From Nonomuraea sp. SBT364 (GTDB lineage Bacteria > Actinomycetota > Actinomycetes > Streptosporangiales > Streptosporangiaceae): a DNA stretch of 64,000 nucleotides. The DNA is taken from NCBI RefSeq assembly GCF_001083785.1, contig NZ_LAVL01000018.1, positions 1 through 64,000 of the forward strand, given 5' to 3'. This document shows, in pieces, positions 18,662 through 29,980 of the stretch. The notes beneath the pieces are model-generated. The model saw only the letters and a list, made by a program, of their open reading frames with translations, made no database searches and was not told the DNA's origin. The translations under genes were made by a program, and so were the position numbers. Position 1 is the first letter of the stretch; every line of letters starts with the position of its first letter.

Positions 18662-19666
18662 CTAACTCAGGTACTGGGCTCCCAGCGCGCGGAGTCTGGT
18701 GTGGGCCGACTCGTACACCGCAGGGGTGCCGAGGTAGGTCTTGGGGAGTTTCGCGACCATCGTGTAGTTGGCGTCGCACACGTTCCCCACCGGCGCCTGA
18801 CCGGCCTGGCTGACGAGCTGGTAGGCGTCGAGCGTGTCGAGGCCGGTCAGCGAGGACGTCCAGGTGACCAGGTCGTGCTGGCTGATGCGGTAGGCGTCCT
18901 CCAGCGGCCGGGCCGAGCCGGTCGTCATCAGGTGCAGGTCGTCCTCCAGACGTGGCCAGGGCGTCGCCACGCCCTTGATCAGCTCGACGGCCACCACGGT
19001 GTTCATGGCGGCCTCGACGGCGGTGCCGCACACCTCGCCGTGCCCCTGCAGCCCGTGGCCGTCGCCGATGGAGAACAGCCCGCCTTCCACGTTGACGCCC
19101 AGGTAGACGGTGACGCCCGCGCGCAGCTCCGGCGTGTCCATGTTGCCGCCGTGCGCGTCGGGGACGATCGTCATGCGCGACTCGTTGGCGCCGGGCGCCA
19201 CGCCGACGGTGCCGTGCATCGGGTCGAGCGGCAGCTCCACCCGGAAGTCGCTGTTGCGCGCCCGGTAGACGGCGACGCCCTTGGCCACGTCCAGGTCGTA
19301 CCACCAGACCCGCTCCTCCAGGGGCGGCTGGAGCATGGCCGTGGTGTGCGTCCCGGTCAGCGCGCCGAAGTGCGGGAACGTGCTGGACACGGCCCAGTCC
19401 CTGGCCGGTGTGATGGAGACGAAGTGCAGCGCGAGCGTGTCGCCCGGCTCGGCCCCCTCGACGTGGAAGGGGCCGGTGACCGGGTTGAGGTAGGGGAACT
19501 CGCACACCCGCGACGGCAGGTCCTCGACGGAGCGGACGCGCCCGGCGAAGCAGTCCTCGGTGAACAGCTCCAGGATCGTGCCCGGCCGGATCTTCCCGAC
19601 GGCGGGCCGCCCGCCGAAGGTGTAGCTGTACTCCTCGGGGGAGGGGCGGTAAGAGATGACGTTCAA
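18662..19666 (-). CDS. Acetamidase/formamidase family protein
   Basis: A 334-residue amidohydrolase of the FmdA/AmdA family, which hydrolyses formamide or short amides to ammonia and the acid. Recognisable segments are VTGPFHVEGAEPGDTLALHF, then PHFGALTG, VPDAHGGNMDTPELRAG, the metal-site region FSIGDGHGLQGHGEVCGTAVE, and a C-terminal NVCDANYTMVAKLPKTYL. No ATG is available at the start; TTG 19666 overlaps the upstream permease stop as TTGA, with GGAGG just ahead, so translation is coupled. It shares an operon with an APC permease and an AmiC-like sensor: amide uptake and hydrolysis. Confidence 0.9.
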   Translation of the reverse strand: MNVISYRPSPEEYSYTFGGRPAVGKIRPGTILELFTEDCFAGRVRSVEDLPSRVCEFPYLNPVTGPFHVEGAEPGDTLALHFVSITPARDWAVSSTFPHFGALTGTHTTAMLQPPLEERVWWYDLDVAKGVAVYRARNSDFRVELPLDPMHGTVGVAPGANESRMTIVPDAHGGNMDTPELRAGVTVYLGVNVEGGLFSIGDGHGLQGHGEVCGTAVEAAMNTVVAVELIKGVATPWPRLEDDLHLMTTGSARPLEDAYRISQHDLVTWTSSLTGLDTLDAYQLVSQAGQAPVGNVCDANYTMVAKLPKTYLGTPAVYESAHTRLRALGAQYLS

Positions 19667-21030
19667 GAGACCTCCGAGGGCAGGACGGGACGGCGGCCCG
19701 TCGTGTAGAGAACCACTGCCACGATCAGCCCGAGCCCGAGCCAGATGAACCCGAGCACCTGGGCCGCGACCGAGGCGTTGATGACGACCAGCACCAGCAC
19801 GGCGAACCCGACCAGCGGGACGAGCAGGTGCGCGGCCCAGTTGCGGCTGCGCCGCCGCACGACATAGTGCACCACGACCGCGATGTGCAGCAGCAGGAAC
19901 GCGGTCATCGCGCCGAAGTTGACCATCGAGCTGAGCAGCGCGATCGCGTCGCTGTAGAAGCTCAGCCCGACACCCAGCACCAGCGAGATCAGCGCCACGG
20001 CGAAGGTGGCGTTCACGGGCACCTTGTGCTTGGGGTCGACGCGGGCCAGGAACGAGGGGAGCTGCCGGTCGCGGGCCATGGCGAACAGCAGCCGCGAGGT
20101 GGCCGCCTGGGCGACGAGCGAGTTGGCGAAGCCCCAGGCGATCGCCGTCGCCACCGCGCACAGCACGCCGAGCCAGGCGCCGCCCGCGTAGGTCGCGGTG
20201 TCGTAGAAGGCGTTGTCCAGGCCGGCGCCGGGCGCGAGCAGCGCGGCCCGGTCGGGCACGAGCAGCGCCGCCACCCAGGTCTGCACCACGAACAGCACGG
20301 CGGCCAGGGCGAGCGCGGCGATCATCGAGCGGCCCAGGCGCCTGGCGTCCTCCCGGTTCTCCTCGGCGAGGGTGGAGATGCCGTCGAAGCCGAGGAAGGA
20401 GAGCACCGCGACGGAGGCGGCGCCGAACACCAGCGTCCAGGAGAACGACGAGGAGTCGAAGATCGGCGTGAGCGCCCCGGCGGTGCCCTTGCCCTGGGCC
20501 AGCGCGATCCCGCCGATCACCAGGAAGATCGCCAGTACGACGAGCTCGGCGGCCAGCATGATGCGCGTGATGCGGGCCGTCATCTGGATGCCGAGCCGGT
20601 TGATCACGGTGTTGAGCAGGACGAAGACGATCAGCCAGGCCCACACCGGCACTGCCGGGATGAAGGAGTGCATGGCCGCGCTGGCCACCAGGTAGAGCAG
20701 GGTCGGCACGAGCAGGTAGTCGAGCAGGATCGCCCATCCGGCCATGAACCCGACGGGCGCGCCGATGCCGCGGCCGGCGTAGGTGTAGACCGAGCCGGCC
20801 ATCGGGAACGCCTTGGCCATCTGGGCGTACGACAGCGCGGTGAACGCCATCGCGACCAGGCCGATGACGTAGGCGAGGGCGACCATGCCGCCGGACGAGG
20901 CGAAGACGGTGCCGAAGATGCCGAACGGCGCGATCGGCACCATGAAGATCAAACCGTAGATCATCAGGTCGGCGAACCCGAGGGAGCGCTGAAGCTCCTG
21001 CCGGTAGCCGAACTGTTCGATGCTGCTCAT
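19663..21030 (-). CDS. APC superfamily amino acid/amide permease
   Basis: A 455-residue transporter with about 12 hydrophobic helices. The N-terminus is typical of the superfamily (LGFADLMIYGLIFMVPIAPF, then GGMVALAYVIGLVAM). FLGFDGISTLAEENR is the conserved APC loop, and a cytoplasmic MARDRQLPSFLARVDPKHKVP loop follows. ATG 21030 has AAGGAG six bases upstream. Being between the amide sensor and the amidase, it probably imports the amide or a related nitrogen source. Confidence 0.9.
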   Translation of the reverse strand: MSSIEQFGYRQELQRSLGFADLMIYGLIFMVPIAPFGIFGTVFASSGGMVALAYVIGLVAMAFTALSYAQMAKAFPMAGSVYTYAGRGIGAPVGFMAGWAILLDYLLVPTLLYLVASAAMHSFIPAVPVWAWLIVFVLLNTVINRLGIQMTARITRIMLAAELVVLAIFLVIGGIALAQGKGTAGALTPIFDSSSFSWTLVFGAASVAVLSFLGFDGISTLAEENREDARRLGRSMIAALALAAVLFVVQTWVAALLVPDRAALLAPGAGLDNAFYDTATYAGGAWLGVLCAVATAIAWGFANSLVAQAATSRLLFAMARDRQLPSFLARVDPKHKVPVNATFAVALISLVLGVGLSFYSDAIALLSSMVNFGAMTAFLLLHIAVVVHYVVRRRSRNWAAHLLVPLVGFAVLVLVVINASVAAQVLGFIWLGLGLIVAVVLYTTGRRPVLPSEVS

Positions 21031-21080
21031 GAACGGCTCCTTCAATGTGCTGGGGGTGATCAGCACATTAGAGGGTGAAG

Positions 21081-21109
21081 CTTTCTATTGAAAAGGTTTC
21101 TCTAGAAAG
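21081..21109 (-). other. Hairpin spanning the stop codon of the amide-sensor gene
   Basis: CTTTCTA at 21081-21087 is complementary to TAGAAAG at 21103-21109, a 7-bp stem with a 15-base loop. It covers the last codons and stop of the AmiC-like gene and lies 51 bases before the permease start. It could be a weak processing or antitermination element, or chance. Confidence 0.3.
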
Positions 21110-22164
21110 AAATCAAGGCCGTCGGCCCTGCCCAGATGCACCTGCCGGCGCACCTGCCGGTGCATCAGCGTGAGCGGCCCGCGCGCGCTGGTGATCGTGG
21201 TGCCGTCGGCGACGGCGTCGACCTCCGGCACCGCCAGCGAGCCCGCCCGCGCGGCCAGCGCGGCCAGCATCGCCACCGCCTCGTAGCAGCCCTGCCCGTG
21301 CGCGTTCAGCATGGGCGCGTCCGGGCCGAACCGGGCGGCGTAGCGCTCGGCGAAGTCGAGGCTGGCGTCGGTGCCGAGGCCGCGGAAGTAGCCCATCGAC
21401 GCGTACAGCTCGCCGGTGCCGTCGCCGCCGATGCCGAGCAGCCCGTGCTCCTCCAGCGCCCCGCACAGCCGGGCCGAACCGAGCCCGCTGGCCGCGTAGG
21501 CCCGGTTGAACGCCACCAGGTCGCTGCCGATCAGCGTGAGCAGGATCGCGTCCGGCCGGGAGTCGGCCACCCGGTCGAGCCACCGCGTGGCCTCGCCGTA
21601 ACGGACGAACCGCTCGCCCACGACGCTCGCGCCGCGCGCCCGCAACCGGGCCCGCGCGTCGGCGTGCACCAGCCGAGGCCACACGTAGTCGTTGCCCAGC
21701 AGGAACCAGCGCCGCGCGCCGCGCGCGCCCACCAGCCACTCGATCCCGGGCGCCAGCTGCCTGCCGGGGGTCTCGCCCAGGAAGAAGACGCCCGGCGCGT
21801 GCCCGATCCCCTCGTACGGCGGCGCGTAGACGAACGGGACCCGGCCGCCGATCGCCCGGACGACCGCCACCCGCACGTCGCTGGCGTGGGAGCCGGCCAC
21901 CGCCCCGACGGCGCGGGACCGTACGAGCTCGCCCACCTCGGCGGCGACGACCGGCGCCGCGCGGCCGCCGTCGACCAGCACCAGCTCCACCGGCCTGCCG
22001 AGCACCCCGCCCGCGCCGTTGACCTCGCCGGCCGCCAGCAGGGCGCAGTTGATCGCGCAGGGTCCCACCAGCCCGAGCACCCCGGACACGGGCACCACGA
22101 GCGCGACGCGCAACGCGCCGGAGGGGATGAGCCGGGCCTCGAGAGGATCGACGATCGCCGCCAC
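21085..22164 (-). CDS. AmiC/UrtA-like periplasmic-binding-fold amide sensor
   Basis: A 359-residue Peripla_BP_6-type protein. Ligand-domain landmarks are VALVVPVSGVLGLVGPCAINCALLAA, in short VSGVLGLVG, then VNGAGGVLGRPVELVLVDGG, PYEGIGHAPGVFFLGETPGRQLAP and LLGNDYVWPRLVHADARARL. It has no signal peptide or lipobox, so it is cytoplasmic like Pseudomonas AmiC, the amide sensor that controls AmiR. No ANTAR-type AmiR partner is present nearby; instead a MarR gene is divergent. GTG 22164 has AGGAGG 11 bases upstream. First gene of the amide operon. Confidence 0.8.
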   Translation of the reverse strand: MAAIVDPLEARLIPSGALRVALVVPVSGVLGLVGPCAINCALLAAGEVNGAGGVLGRPVELVLVDGGRAAPVVAAEVGELVRSRAVGAVAGSHASDVRVAVVRAIGGRVPFVYAPPYEGIGHAPGVFFLGETPGRQLAPGIEWLVGARGARRWFLLGNDYVWPRLVHADARARLRARGASVVGERFVRYGEATRWLDRVADSRPDAILLTLIGSDLVAFNRAYAASGLGSARLCGALEEHGLLGIGGDGTGELYASMGYFRGLGTDASLDFAERYAARFGPDAPMLNAHGQGCYEAVAMLAALAARAGSLAVPEVDAVADGTTITSARGPLTLMHRQVRRQVHLGRADGLDFFLEKPFQ

Positions 22165-22212
22165 CCGACGAGTATCCTCCTGGAAAGCTCCCGGGTGAAA
22201 GGACCTCGTTCT

Positions 22213-22662
22213 ATGACCGCCACCGGGCTCGGGTCCTCTCTCGCATACCTTCTCAGCAGCGCCGAGCGGAGCGTCAACCGCGGGCTGGCGGCCGCGCTCG
22301 CCGGCGAGGACGTGACCGTGGAGCAGTGGCGCATCCTGCGCGCGCTGGCCGACGGGCGCGGCCACTCGATGGGCGAGCTGGCGGCCGCCGTGCTCATGCC
22401 GCATCCGACGCTGACCAAGGCCGTCGACCGGCTGATCGACCGGGCCCTGGTCTACCGGGGCCCCTCGGCGGGCGACCGGCGCAGGGTGGCCGTGTTCGTC
22501 GCCGGCCGGGGGGCCGAGCTGCTCGCGCGGGTCGACGGGGCGGTGGCCGAGCACCACCGCCTGATCGCCGCCGCGTTCGGCCAGGACCGGACCGAGCGGC
22601 TCATGCGCGACCTGGAGTCGCTGGTCGCCGAGCTCCGCGAGCTCGCGGAGCCCGGTCGTTAG
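22213..22662 (+). CDS. MarR family transcriptional regulator
   Basis: A 149-residue winged-helix regulator. The recognition part is MGELAAAVLMPHPTLTKAVDRL at about residues 54-75, and the wing is VYRGPSAGDRRRVAVFV. A long C-terminal helix (MRDLESLVAELREL) mediates dimerisation. It is divergent from the amide operon with a 48-base gap, so it probably regulates that operon. Its stop is four bases from the stop of the convergent glutamate dehydrogenase gene. Confidence 0.9.
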   Translation: MTATGLGSSLAYLLSSAERSVNRGLAAALAGEDVTVEQWRILRALADGRGHSMGELAAAVLMPHPTLTKAVDRLIDRALVYRGPSAGDRRRVAVFVAGRGAELLARVDGAVAEHHRLIAAAFGQDRTERLMRDLESLVAELRELAEPGR

Positions 22663-22666
22663 CGGG

Positions 22667-23944
<1,278 letters not shown>

Positions 23945-24068
23945 GAAGAGGTCCTCCTGTTATGGACGCCCGATGTCTGGGTAAAGCGCCGTTGCCTAAC
24001 CCTTTTGGGCGTACTTGTCGTGATCAGCCTAGAGGGGGTGTTTGGTGTTGCCTAGTGCTCGAAATGCG

Positions 24069-24098
24069 ACACTCTGGCAGGCTTGTGGCCCAGAGTGT
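24069..24098. promoter_or_regulatory. Inverted repeat upstream of phoD
   Basis: Nine-base arms ACACTCTGG (24069-24077) and CCAGAGTGT (24090-24098) with a 12-base centre, 27 bases before the phoD start. It could be an operator or a 5'-UTR hairpin. The 180-base gap also carries GTTGCCTA twice, at 23991 and 24047. No gene is seen in the gap. Confidence 0.45.
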
Positions 24099-24125
24099 GC
24101 CGAACTGTCGAACCGGGGGGTGTGA

Positions 24126-25682
24126 ATGCCCGCACTGGTGGTCGGGCCGATGTTGCGATACGTCGATTCTGCCAGCGCTTCGATCTTCGTGGAGACCGAA
24201 GTGCCGTGTACGGTCACCGTGGAAGCCGGTGGCAGGCCCTACAAGTCACCCACTTTCACCGTCCACGGTCACCATTACGCGATCGTCGACATCACAGATA
24301 TTTCCCAGGATGTCGTCACGTATGCCGTGCGACTCGACGGGGAGCAGGTATGGCCGCTTGAAGGACGGCCGGAGAGCCGGATCCGGCGGCTGCCGGACAG
24401 CGGGCCGCGCGCGCTGGCGTTCGGGTCGTGCCGGACGAGCGTGCCGCACGACACCGCGCACGTCCTCACCCACGGCCACGACGTGCTGCGCGGCTACGGC
24501 TGCCACCTGGCCCAGGCCGGCGACGAGGAATGGCCCGACCTGCTGCTGCTCCTCGGCGACCAGGTCTACGCCGACAGCCCGTCGCCGGAGATGCTCGACT
24601 TCATCCACGCCCGCCGCGACACCGAGCCGCAGAACGAGATCGCCGACTTCGAGGAGTACGCCGAGCTCTACCGCCAGGCGTGGACCGACCCGGAGATCCG
24701 CTGGCTGCTGTCCACCGTGCCCACCGCGATGATCTTCGACGACCACGACCTGCGCGACGACTGGAACACCTCCAAGACGTGGCGCGAGGAGATGGCCGCG
24801 ACCAGTTGGTGGAAGCGCCGCGTGGTGGCCGGGCTCGGCGCGTACTGGGTCTACCAGCACCTGGGCAACCTGTCGCCCGCCGAACGCGCTGCAGACCCGC
24901 TGTATCGCGATTTGTCGGGCGCCGAGGGTGACGGGGGCGCCGAGCTCGACGCCTTCGCCGCCCTGGCCGACGCCGAGCCGTCCAGCAACCGGTGGAGCTA
25001 TGCCCGCGACCTGGGCCCGTCCCGGCTCATCATGATCGACACCCGGTGCGCCAGGCAGCTCACCCCCGGCGACCGGCGCATGCTCGACCCGGCTGAGCAG
25101 GCGTGGCTGGAGGAGCAGGTCGCCGCGCCCGCCGACCGGCTGATCATCGGCTCGTCGATCCCGTTCCTGCTGCCCGAGGGCGTCCACGGCGTGCAGAACT
25201 GGAACGAGGCGCTGTGCGACGGCGCGTGGGGCCGCCGGGTCGCGCGCCTGTCGGAACGCTTCCGGCAGGCGGTCGACCTGGAGCACTGGGCGGCGTTCCG
25301 GCGCTCGTTCGACGACCTGGCCAGGCTGTTCGCCGGGCTGGGCAAGCCGGTGCTCATCCTCTCCGGCGACGTGCACTACTCCTACGTGGCCAAGGCCAGT
25401 GCCGGGCAGGTCTACCAGATCGTCTGCTCGCCGATCCGCAACCCGCTCAGCCGGCTGCTGCGCTGGGCCAACATCTTCACCCAGTTCGGCATCGCCACGC
25501 TGGTCGGCGGCCTGCTCGCGCGCTCGGCCCGCATCCCCAGGCCGCCGTTCAGGTGGCGGGTGATCGCCGGGCCGTGGTTCCAGAACGCGCTGGCCACGCT
25601 CTCACTGCCCGACGCCCGCGCCACCTGGGTCCAGTCGACCGGCGACGCGGTCAAGGAGATGGGCACTGTGCAACTGGAGTGA
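24126..25682 (+). CDS. PhoD-like alkaline phosphatase/phosphodiesterase family protein
   Basis: A 518-residue metallophosphatase of the PhoD family. After a fibronectin-like N-terminal region (~1-90), the catalytic part has ALAFGSCRTS, LLLLGDQVYADSPSPEM (metal-binding GDQxYAD), MIFDDHDLRDDWNTSKTW, IMIDTRCARQL and the C-terminal LSGDVHYSYVAK. No signal peptide is visible, so it is probably cytoplasmic, unlike secreted PhoD. GGGGGGTG lies before ATG 24126. The substrate is unknown. Confidence 0.9.
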   Translation: MPALVVGPMLRYVDSASASIFVETEVPCTVTVEAGGRPYKSPTFTVHGHHYAIVDITDISQDVVTYAVRLDGEQVWPLEGRPESRIRRLPDSGPRALAFGSCRTSVPHDTAHVLTHGHDVLRGYGCHLAQAGDEEWPDLLLLLGDQVYADSPSPEMLDFIHARRDTEPQNEIADFEEYAELYRQAWTDPEIRWLLSTVPTAMIFDDHDLRDDWNTSKTWREEMAATSWWKRRVVAGLGAYWVYQHLGNLSPAERAADPLYRDLSGAEGDGGAELDAFAALADAEPSSNRWSYARDLGPSRLIMIDTRCARQLTPGDRRMLDPAEQAWLEEQVAAPADRLIIGSSIPFLLPEGVHGVQNWNEALCDGAWGRRVARLSERFRQAVDLEHWAAFRRSFDDLARLFAGLGKPVLILSGDVHYSYVAKASAGQVYQIVCSPIRNPLSRLLRWANIFTQFGIATLVGGLLARSARIPRPPFRWRVIAGPWFQNALATLSLPDARATWVQSTGDAVKEMGTVQLE

Positions 25683-25734
25683 CAGCGATCATCGTTCTGG
25701 CGCCCCCGGTTCTGAAGGCGGTGCCGGCCCGGTC

Positions 25735-25932
25735 ATGGAGATCGGCGCCGGCACCGGTCTGATCGCCGAGGTCTTCGCCGCCGCGGCCGAGGCCGAGCGT
25801 CCCGGCCGGCTCGAACGCGTCACCGTCCTGCCGTACGGGGCCCTCGACGTGGACGTCGGCGAGCCGGTCGCGGCCGGTCTCATACCCGGCGAGGGGCCCG
25901 GCGGTCCGGACGTGTGGCGCCTGGCGAAATAA
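25735..25932 (+). CDS. Possible small protein or gene remnant
   Basis: A 65-residue frame beginning MEIGAGTGLIAEVFAAAAEA and ending GGPDVWRLAK. EIGAGTGLIAE recalls methyltransferase motif I but the rest does not follow that fold. No clear ribosome site precedes it. The 312-base gap between phoD and the ECF sigma gene holds nothing else recognisable, so this may be a remnant or chance. Confidence 0.25.
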   Translation: MEIGAGTGLIAEVFAAAAEAERPGRLERVTVLPYGALDVDVGEPVAAGLIPGEGPGGPDVWRLAK

Positions 25933-25994
25933 GTGGAACCGAGGTCCCGCGTGCGGCCAAGAGCTGGGTGACCGCATGAGAGAGGACCGGCGAC

Positions 25995-26588
25995 GTGGTG
26001 GGTGTGCAGGAAGTGTCAGAGGCGCTGGACGATTCAGCGCTTATCGGGCGTTCGCTGGACGACCCGGAAAGCTTCGCGGCCCTGTTCGACCGGCACGCCG
26101 ACGAGATCCACCGCTACGCGGCCCGGCGGCTCGGCGTCGAGCTGGCCGAGGACGTGACCGGTGAGGTGTTCCTGGTGGCCTTCCGCCGCCGCGCCCGCTA
26201 CGACCGGGCCTGGCCCGATGCCAGGCCCTGGCTGTACGGCATCGCGACCCGGGTCGTCGCCCAGCACCGCAGGGCCGAGCGACGGCGCAACCACGCCATG
26301 TCCAAGGTGAGCGCGGAGCGGCCGGGCACGTTCGACGACCGCAGCGCCGACCGGGTCACCGCCGAGCAACTGCAGCCCCGGCTCGCCAAGGCCCTGACGG
26401 TGCTCAGCGCCGCCGAGCGTGACCTGCTGCTGCTCGTGGCCTGGGCCGACCTCACCTACGAGGAGGCGGCGCTCGCCCTTGGCGTGCCGGTCGGCACGGT
26501 GCGGTCCAGGCTGCACAGGCTCCGCGCCAAGGTGCGCAGGGCGCTCGGCGGCAACGATCCCTTCGCAGAGGAGCCCCGGCATGGATGA
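25995..26588 (+). CDS. ECF (sigma-70 family) RNA polymerase sigma factor
   Basis: A 197-residue ECF sigma factor. Region 2 reads FAALFDRHADEIHRYAARRL, then AEDVTGEVFLVAFRRR and ARPWLYGIATRVVAQHRR (2.4). Region 4 is LTYEEAALALGVPVGTVRSRLHRLRAKV. No anti-sigma with a zinc-binding HxxxCxxC motif is present; instead the next gene encodes a CU044_5270 membrane protein, the usual partner of this group, overlapping by eight bases. GAGAGGA precedes GTG 25995. Confidence 0.93.
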   Translation: MVGVQEVSEALDDSALIGRSLDDPESFAALFDRHADEIHRYAARRLGVELAEDVTGEVFLVAFRRRARYDRAWPDARPWLYGIATRVVAQHRRAERRRNHAMSKVSAERPGTFDDRSADRVTAEQLQPRLAKALTVLSAAERDLLLLVAWADLTYEEAALALGVPVGTVRSRLHRLRAKVRRALGGNDPFAEEPRHG

Positions 26589-27771
26589 CGAGTTCAAGGA
26601 GTTCGCGGACGGCCGCCCGGCGGTGCCGCCCTACCGGCCGGAGGCGCGCTTCCGGGCCCGCGAGGCACTCATGCGCGAGACGCGGCGGGGCGGCCTGCGG
26701 CTGCCCCGGCTGGGCTGGCAGGCCGTGGCCGCCTTCGGGGTGACGATCACCCTGGTCGGGGGCGTGGCCGTGGCCCTGTCCGGCCAGGGCGGGCAGACGT
26801 CGGCCGCCAGCGGCACCGTGACCAGGACGGCCGCGCAGTTCTTCCCCGAGCTGCGGCCCCGGCCCGGCCAGTTCATCCTGATCGAGTCCGACACCATGCA
26901 CGCGGCGTACGCGTACGGGAAGGACGGCGAGGAGAGCCGCCACCTCTACCGGACGTACCGGAAGTTCTACCAGTCGGTGGACGGGCGCGCGGACGGGCTG
27001 CTGTTCATCGAGGGACGCGCCCCCGTTCCGTGGCCGGGGCAGGAGCTGCCCGCCGAGGCGCGTGAGTGGGAGGGGGGCAGCTGGAACCGGCTGGCGTCCT
27101 GTCCCGACCGGATGGGAGAGCTTCGCGACGACTACGCGTACCTGAGCGGGCTGGACCCGGCGACCATGCGCGAGCGGTTCTACCGGGACGAGACGTCCGG
27201 CAAGGTGAGCGCCGACGAGCAGGCGTTCGGGGCGGCCGGCGAGCTCATCAGGGAGAGCTACCTGCCCAGGGCGCAGCGTGAAGGGCTGTTCGAGGCGGTC
27301 AAGGCGATCCCCGGGGTGCGGGTGGCCGAGGGGGTCGCCGACTCCTCGGGGCGCCGGGGGACCGCGCTCGGGCTGGCGAGCCGGGACGGGACGCTCCGGC
27401 AGCTCATCTTCGACCGGGACACGTACACCTTCCTCGGCGAGCGCGCCACGGTGGTCGACGCGCGGGTGGCCGGGGCGCCCGAGGGCAGCCTGCTCGCGCA
27501 CACGGCGCAGCTCAACGTGAGCGTGGTCGACCGGCTGCCGGAGGTGGACGTCGAGCACGAGGACTCCAGTTGCGCGGACGAGCACCCGGCCACGCCGTCC
27601 CCCGTGCCGGGTGAGGACTCCCCGGTGGACGAGCCGGCGGCCGTCCCCGAGGAGGCGCGCCCGGCCACGCCTACGCCGATCCCGGCGGAGGACTTCCCGG
27701 CGGAGGAGCCGTCCGCCGACGTCCCGGCCGAGGAGCCGGCCGCCCGTCCGGTGCCCACCCCGACCGGCTGA
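26581..27771 (+). CDS. CU044_5270 family membrane protein
   Basis: A 396-residue protein. A short cytoplasmic N-terminus (~45 residues) is followed by one membrane helix (AVAAFGVTITLVGGVAVAL) and an extracellular domain with PRPGQFILIESDTM, the ADGLLFIEGRAPVPW segment and a C-terminal VDARVAGAPEGSLLA. This matches the CU044_5270 family that accompanies ECF sigma genes and may sense envelope signals. The last ~60 residues are an unusual Pro/Glu-rich tail of imperfect repeats (TPSPVPGEDSPVDEP, TPTPIPAEDFPAEEP) that probably spans the cell wall. ATG 26581 overlaps the sigma gene. Confidence 0.88.
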   Translation: MDDEFKEFADGRPAVPPYRPEARFRAREALMRETRRGGLRLPRLGWQAVAAFGVTITLVGGVAVALSGQGGQTSAASGTVTRTAAQFFPELRPRPGQFILIESDTMHAAYAYGKDGEESRHLYRTYRKFYQSVDGRADGLLFIEGRAPVPWPGQELPAEAREWEGGSWNRLASCPDRMGELRDDYAYLSGLDPATMRERFYRDETSGKVSADEQAFGAAGELIRESYLPRAQREGLFEAVKAIPGVRVAEGVADSSGRRGTALGLASRDGTLRQLIFDRDTYTFLGERATVVDARVAGAPEGSLLAHTAQLNVSVVDRLPEVDVEHEDSSCADEHPATPSPVPGEDSPVDEPAAVPEEARPATPTPIPAEDFPAEEPSADVPAEEPAARPVPTPTG

Positions 27772-27794
27772 CCCCCGCCCTGAGGGGGCGGGGG
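27772..27794. terminator. Bidirectional terminator between sigma/CU044_5270 and rocD
   Basis: CCCCCGCCC (27772-27780) pairs perfectly with 27786-27794 around a five-base loop, starting directly after the CU044_5270 stop. It lies between convergent genes. There is no U-run on either strand. Confidence 0.7.
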
Positions 27795-27819
27795 CCGGGG
27801 GTACGGCCGGGCCGAACGG

Positions 27820-29027
<1,208 letters not shown>

Positions 29028-29028
<1 letters not shown>

Positions 29029-29825
29029 CAGTTCTCCCCCCTGATTTCCAGTGTGCAGCACTTGGGGCCGCCACCGGCTTTGCGCAGCTCCGACAGCTCG
29101 ACCGGATGCACCTCGTAGCCGCGCCGCTTCAGCTCGAGCTGGAGGTCGCCGGCCTCGGAGTTGATCACGATGTTGGTGCCGTCGCTGACCGCGTTGAGTC
29201 CCAGCACCTCGGCGTCGGCGGCCGAGGCGAGCACCGCCTCCGGGAACATCCGGCGCAGCACCTGGCGGCTGCCCTCGGAGAAGGCGGCCGGGTAGTAGGC
29301 GACGTTGCGCCCGTCGAGCGGGAACAGCGCCGTGTCGAGGTGGTAGAAGCGCGGGTCCACCAGCCGCAGCGTCACCACCGGCCGGCCCAGGAACTCCTGC
29401 GCCTCCTGGTGCGCGGCCGTGTCGGTGCGGAAGCCCGTACCGGCCAGGATGACCTCGTCCAGGGTGAGGAAGTCGCCCTCGCCCTCGTTGACGTGCGACG
29501 CCTCCAGCGACGGATATCCGCGCTCGGTGAACCAGCGCAGGTAGGCGGGACCCTCGGGGCCGCGCTCGGGGAAGGCGAAGCGGGCCCCGTAGACCCGGCC
29601 GCCGGCGACGAGCGCGCCGTTGGCGGCGAAGACCATGTCGGGCAGCCCCTCGACCGGTTCGATGAGGCTGACCTGGTGCCCGAGGCTCTCGTACACCGCT
29701 TTGAGGCCTTCCCACTGCCGGATCGCGACGTCGCGGTCGGCGCCCGCCTCGGGATCCATCCACGGGTTGATCGCGTACGCGACCGTGAAGTGGTCCGGGC
29801 GGCACATGAGGAAGTGTTTGGGCAT
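29028..29825 (-). CDS. ddaH: Dimethylarginine dimethylaminohydrolase-type amidinohydrolase
   Basis: A 265-residue amidinotransferase-superfamily enzyme. MCRPDHFTVAYAINPWMDP and DMVFAANGALV are the substrate-binding N-terminal motifs, EGEGDFLTL is a conserved acidic pair, RFYHLDTALFPL holds the catalytic histidine and GGPKCCTLEI the nucleophilic cysteine. It probably hydrolyses methylated arginine or arginine to citrulline-type products; pairing with ornithine aminotransferase supports arginine-related catabolism, although no ornithine-forming enzyme is in view. ATG 29825 is preferred because homology begins at MPKHFLM. Confidence 0.88.
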
Positions 29826-29922
29826 GCAGGTCTCCGTGTGTTCATGCTGAGATACGCGCTCACCTGGGAGGACGCAGTCACAGCCTAGGAATCCGGAGCC
29901 CTGCAAGGAAAGAGCGGACATT

Positions 29923-29934
29923 GCGCGTACGCGC
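29923..29934. promoter_or_regulatory. Palindrome in the ddaH upstream region
   Basis: A perfect 12-base palindrome GCGCGTACGCGC about 98 bases upstream of ddaH and 47 bases after the end of the Lrp gene. It may be a binding site for the adjacent Lrp regulator. In a high-GC genome such a palindrome could also be chance. Confidence 0.35.
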
Positions 29935-29980
29935 CTATGTGTTGCGTCTTACCGCCCACGGCCGGCGATCCGTTGCGCGA

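Noticed and set aside
25651-25977. A 108-codon minus-strand frame in the gap before the ECF sigma gene
   Set aside because: No ribosome site or recognisable domain, and it runs antisense into the phoD 3' end.
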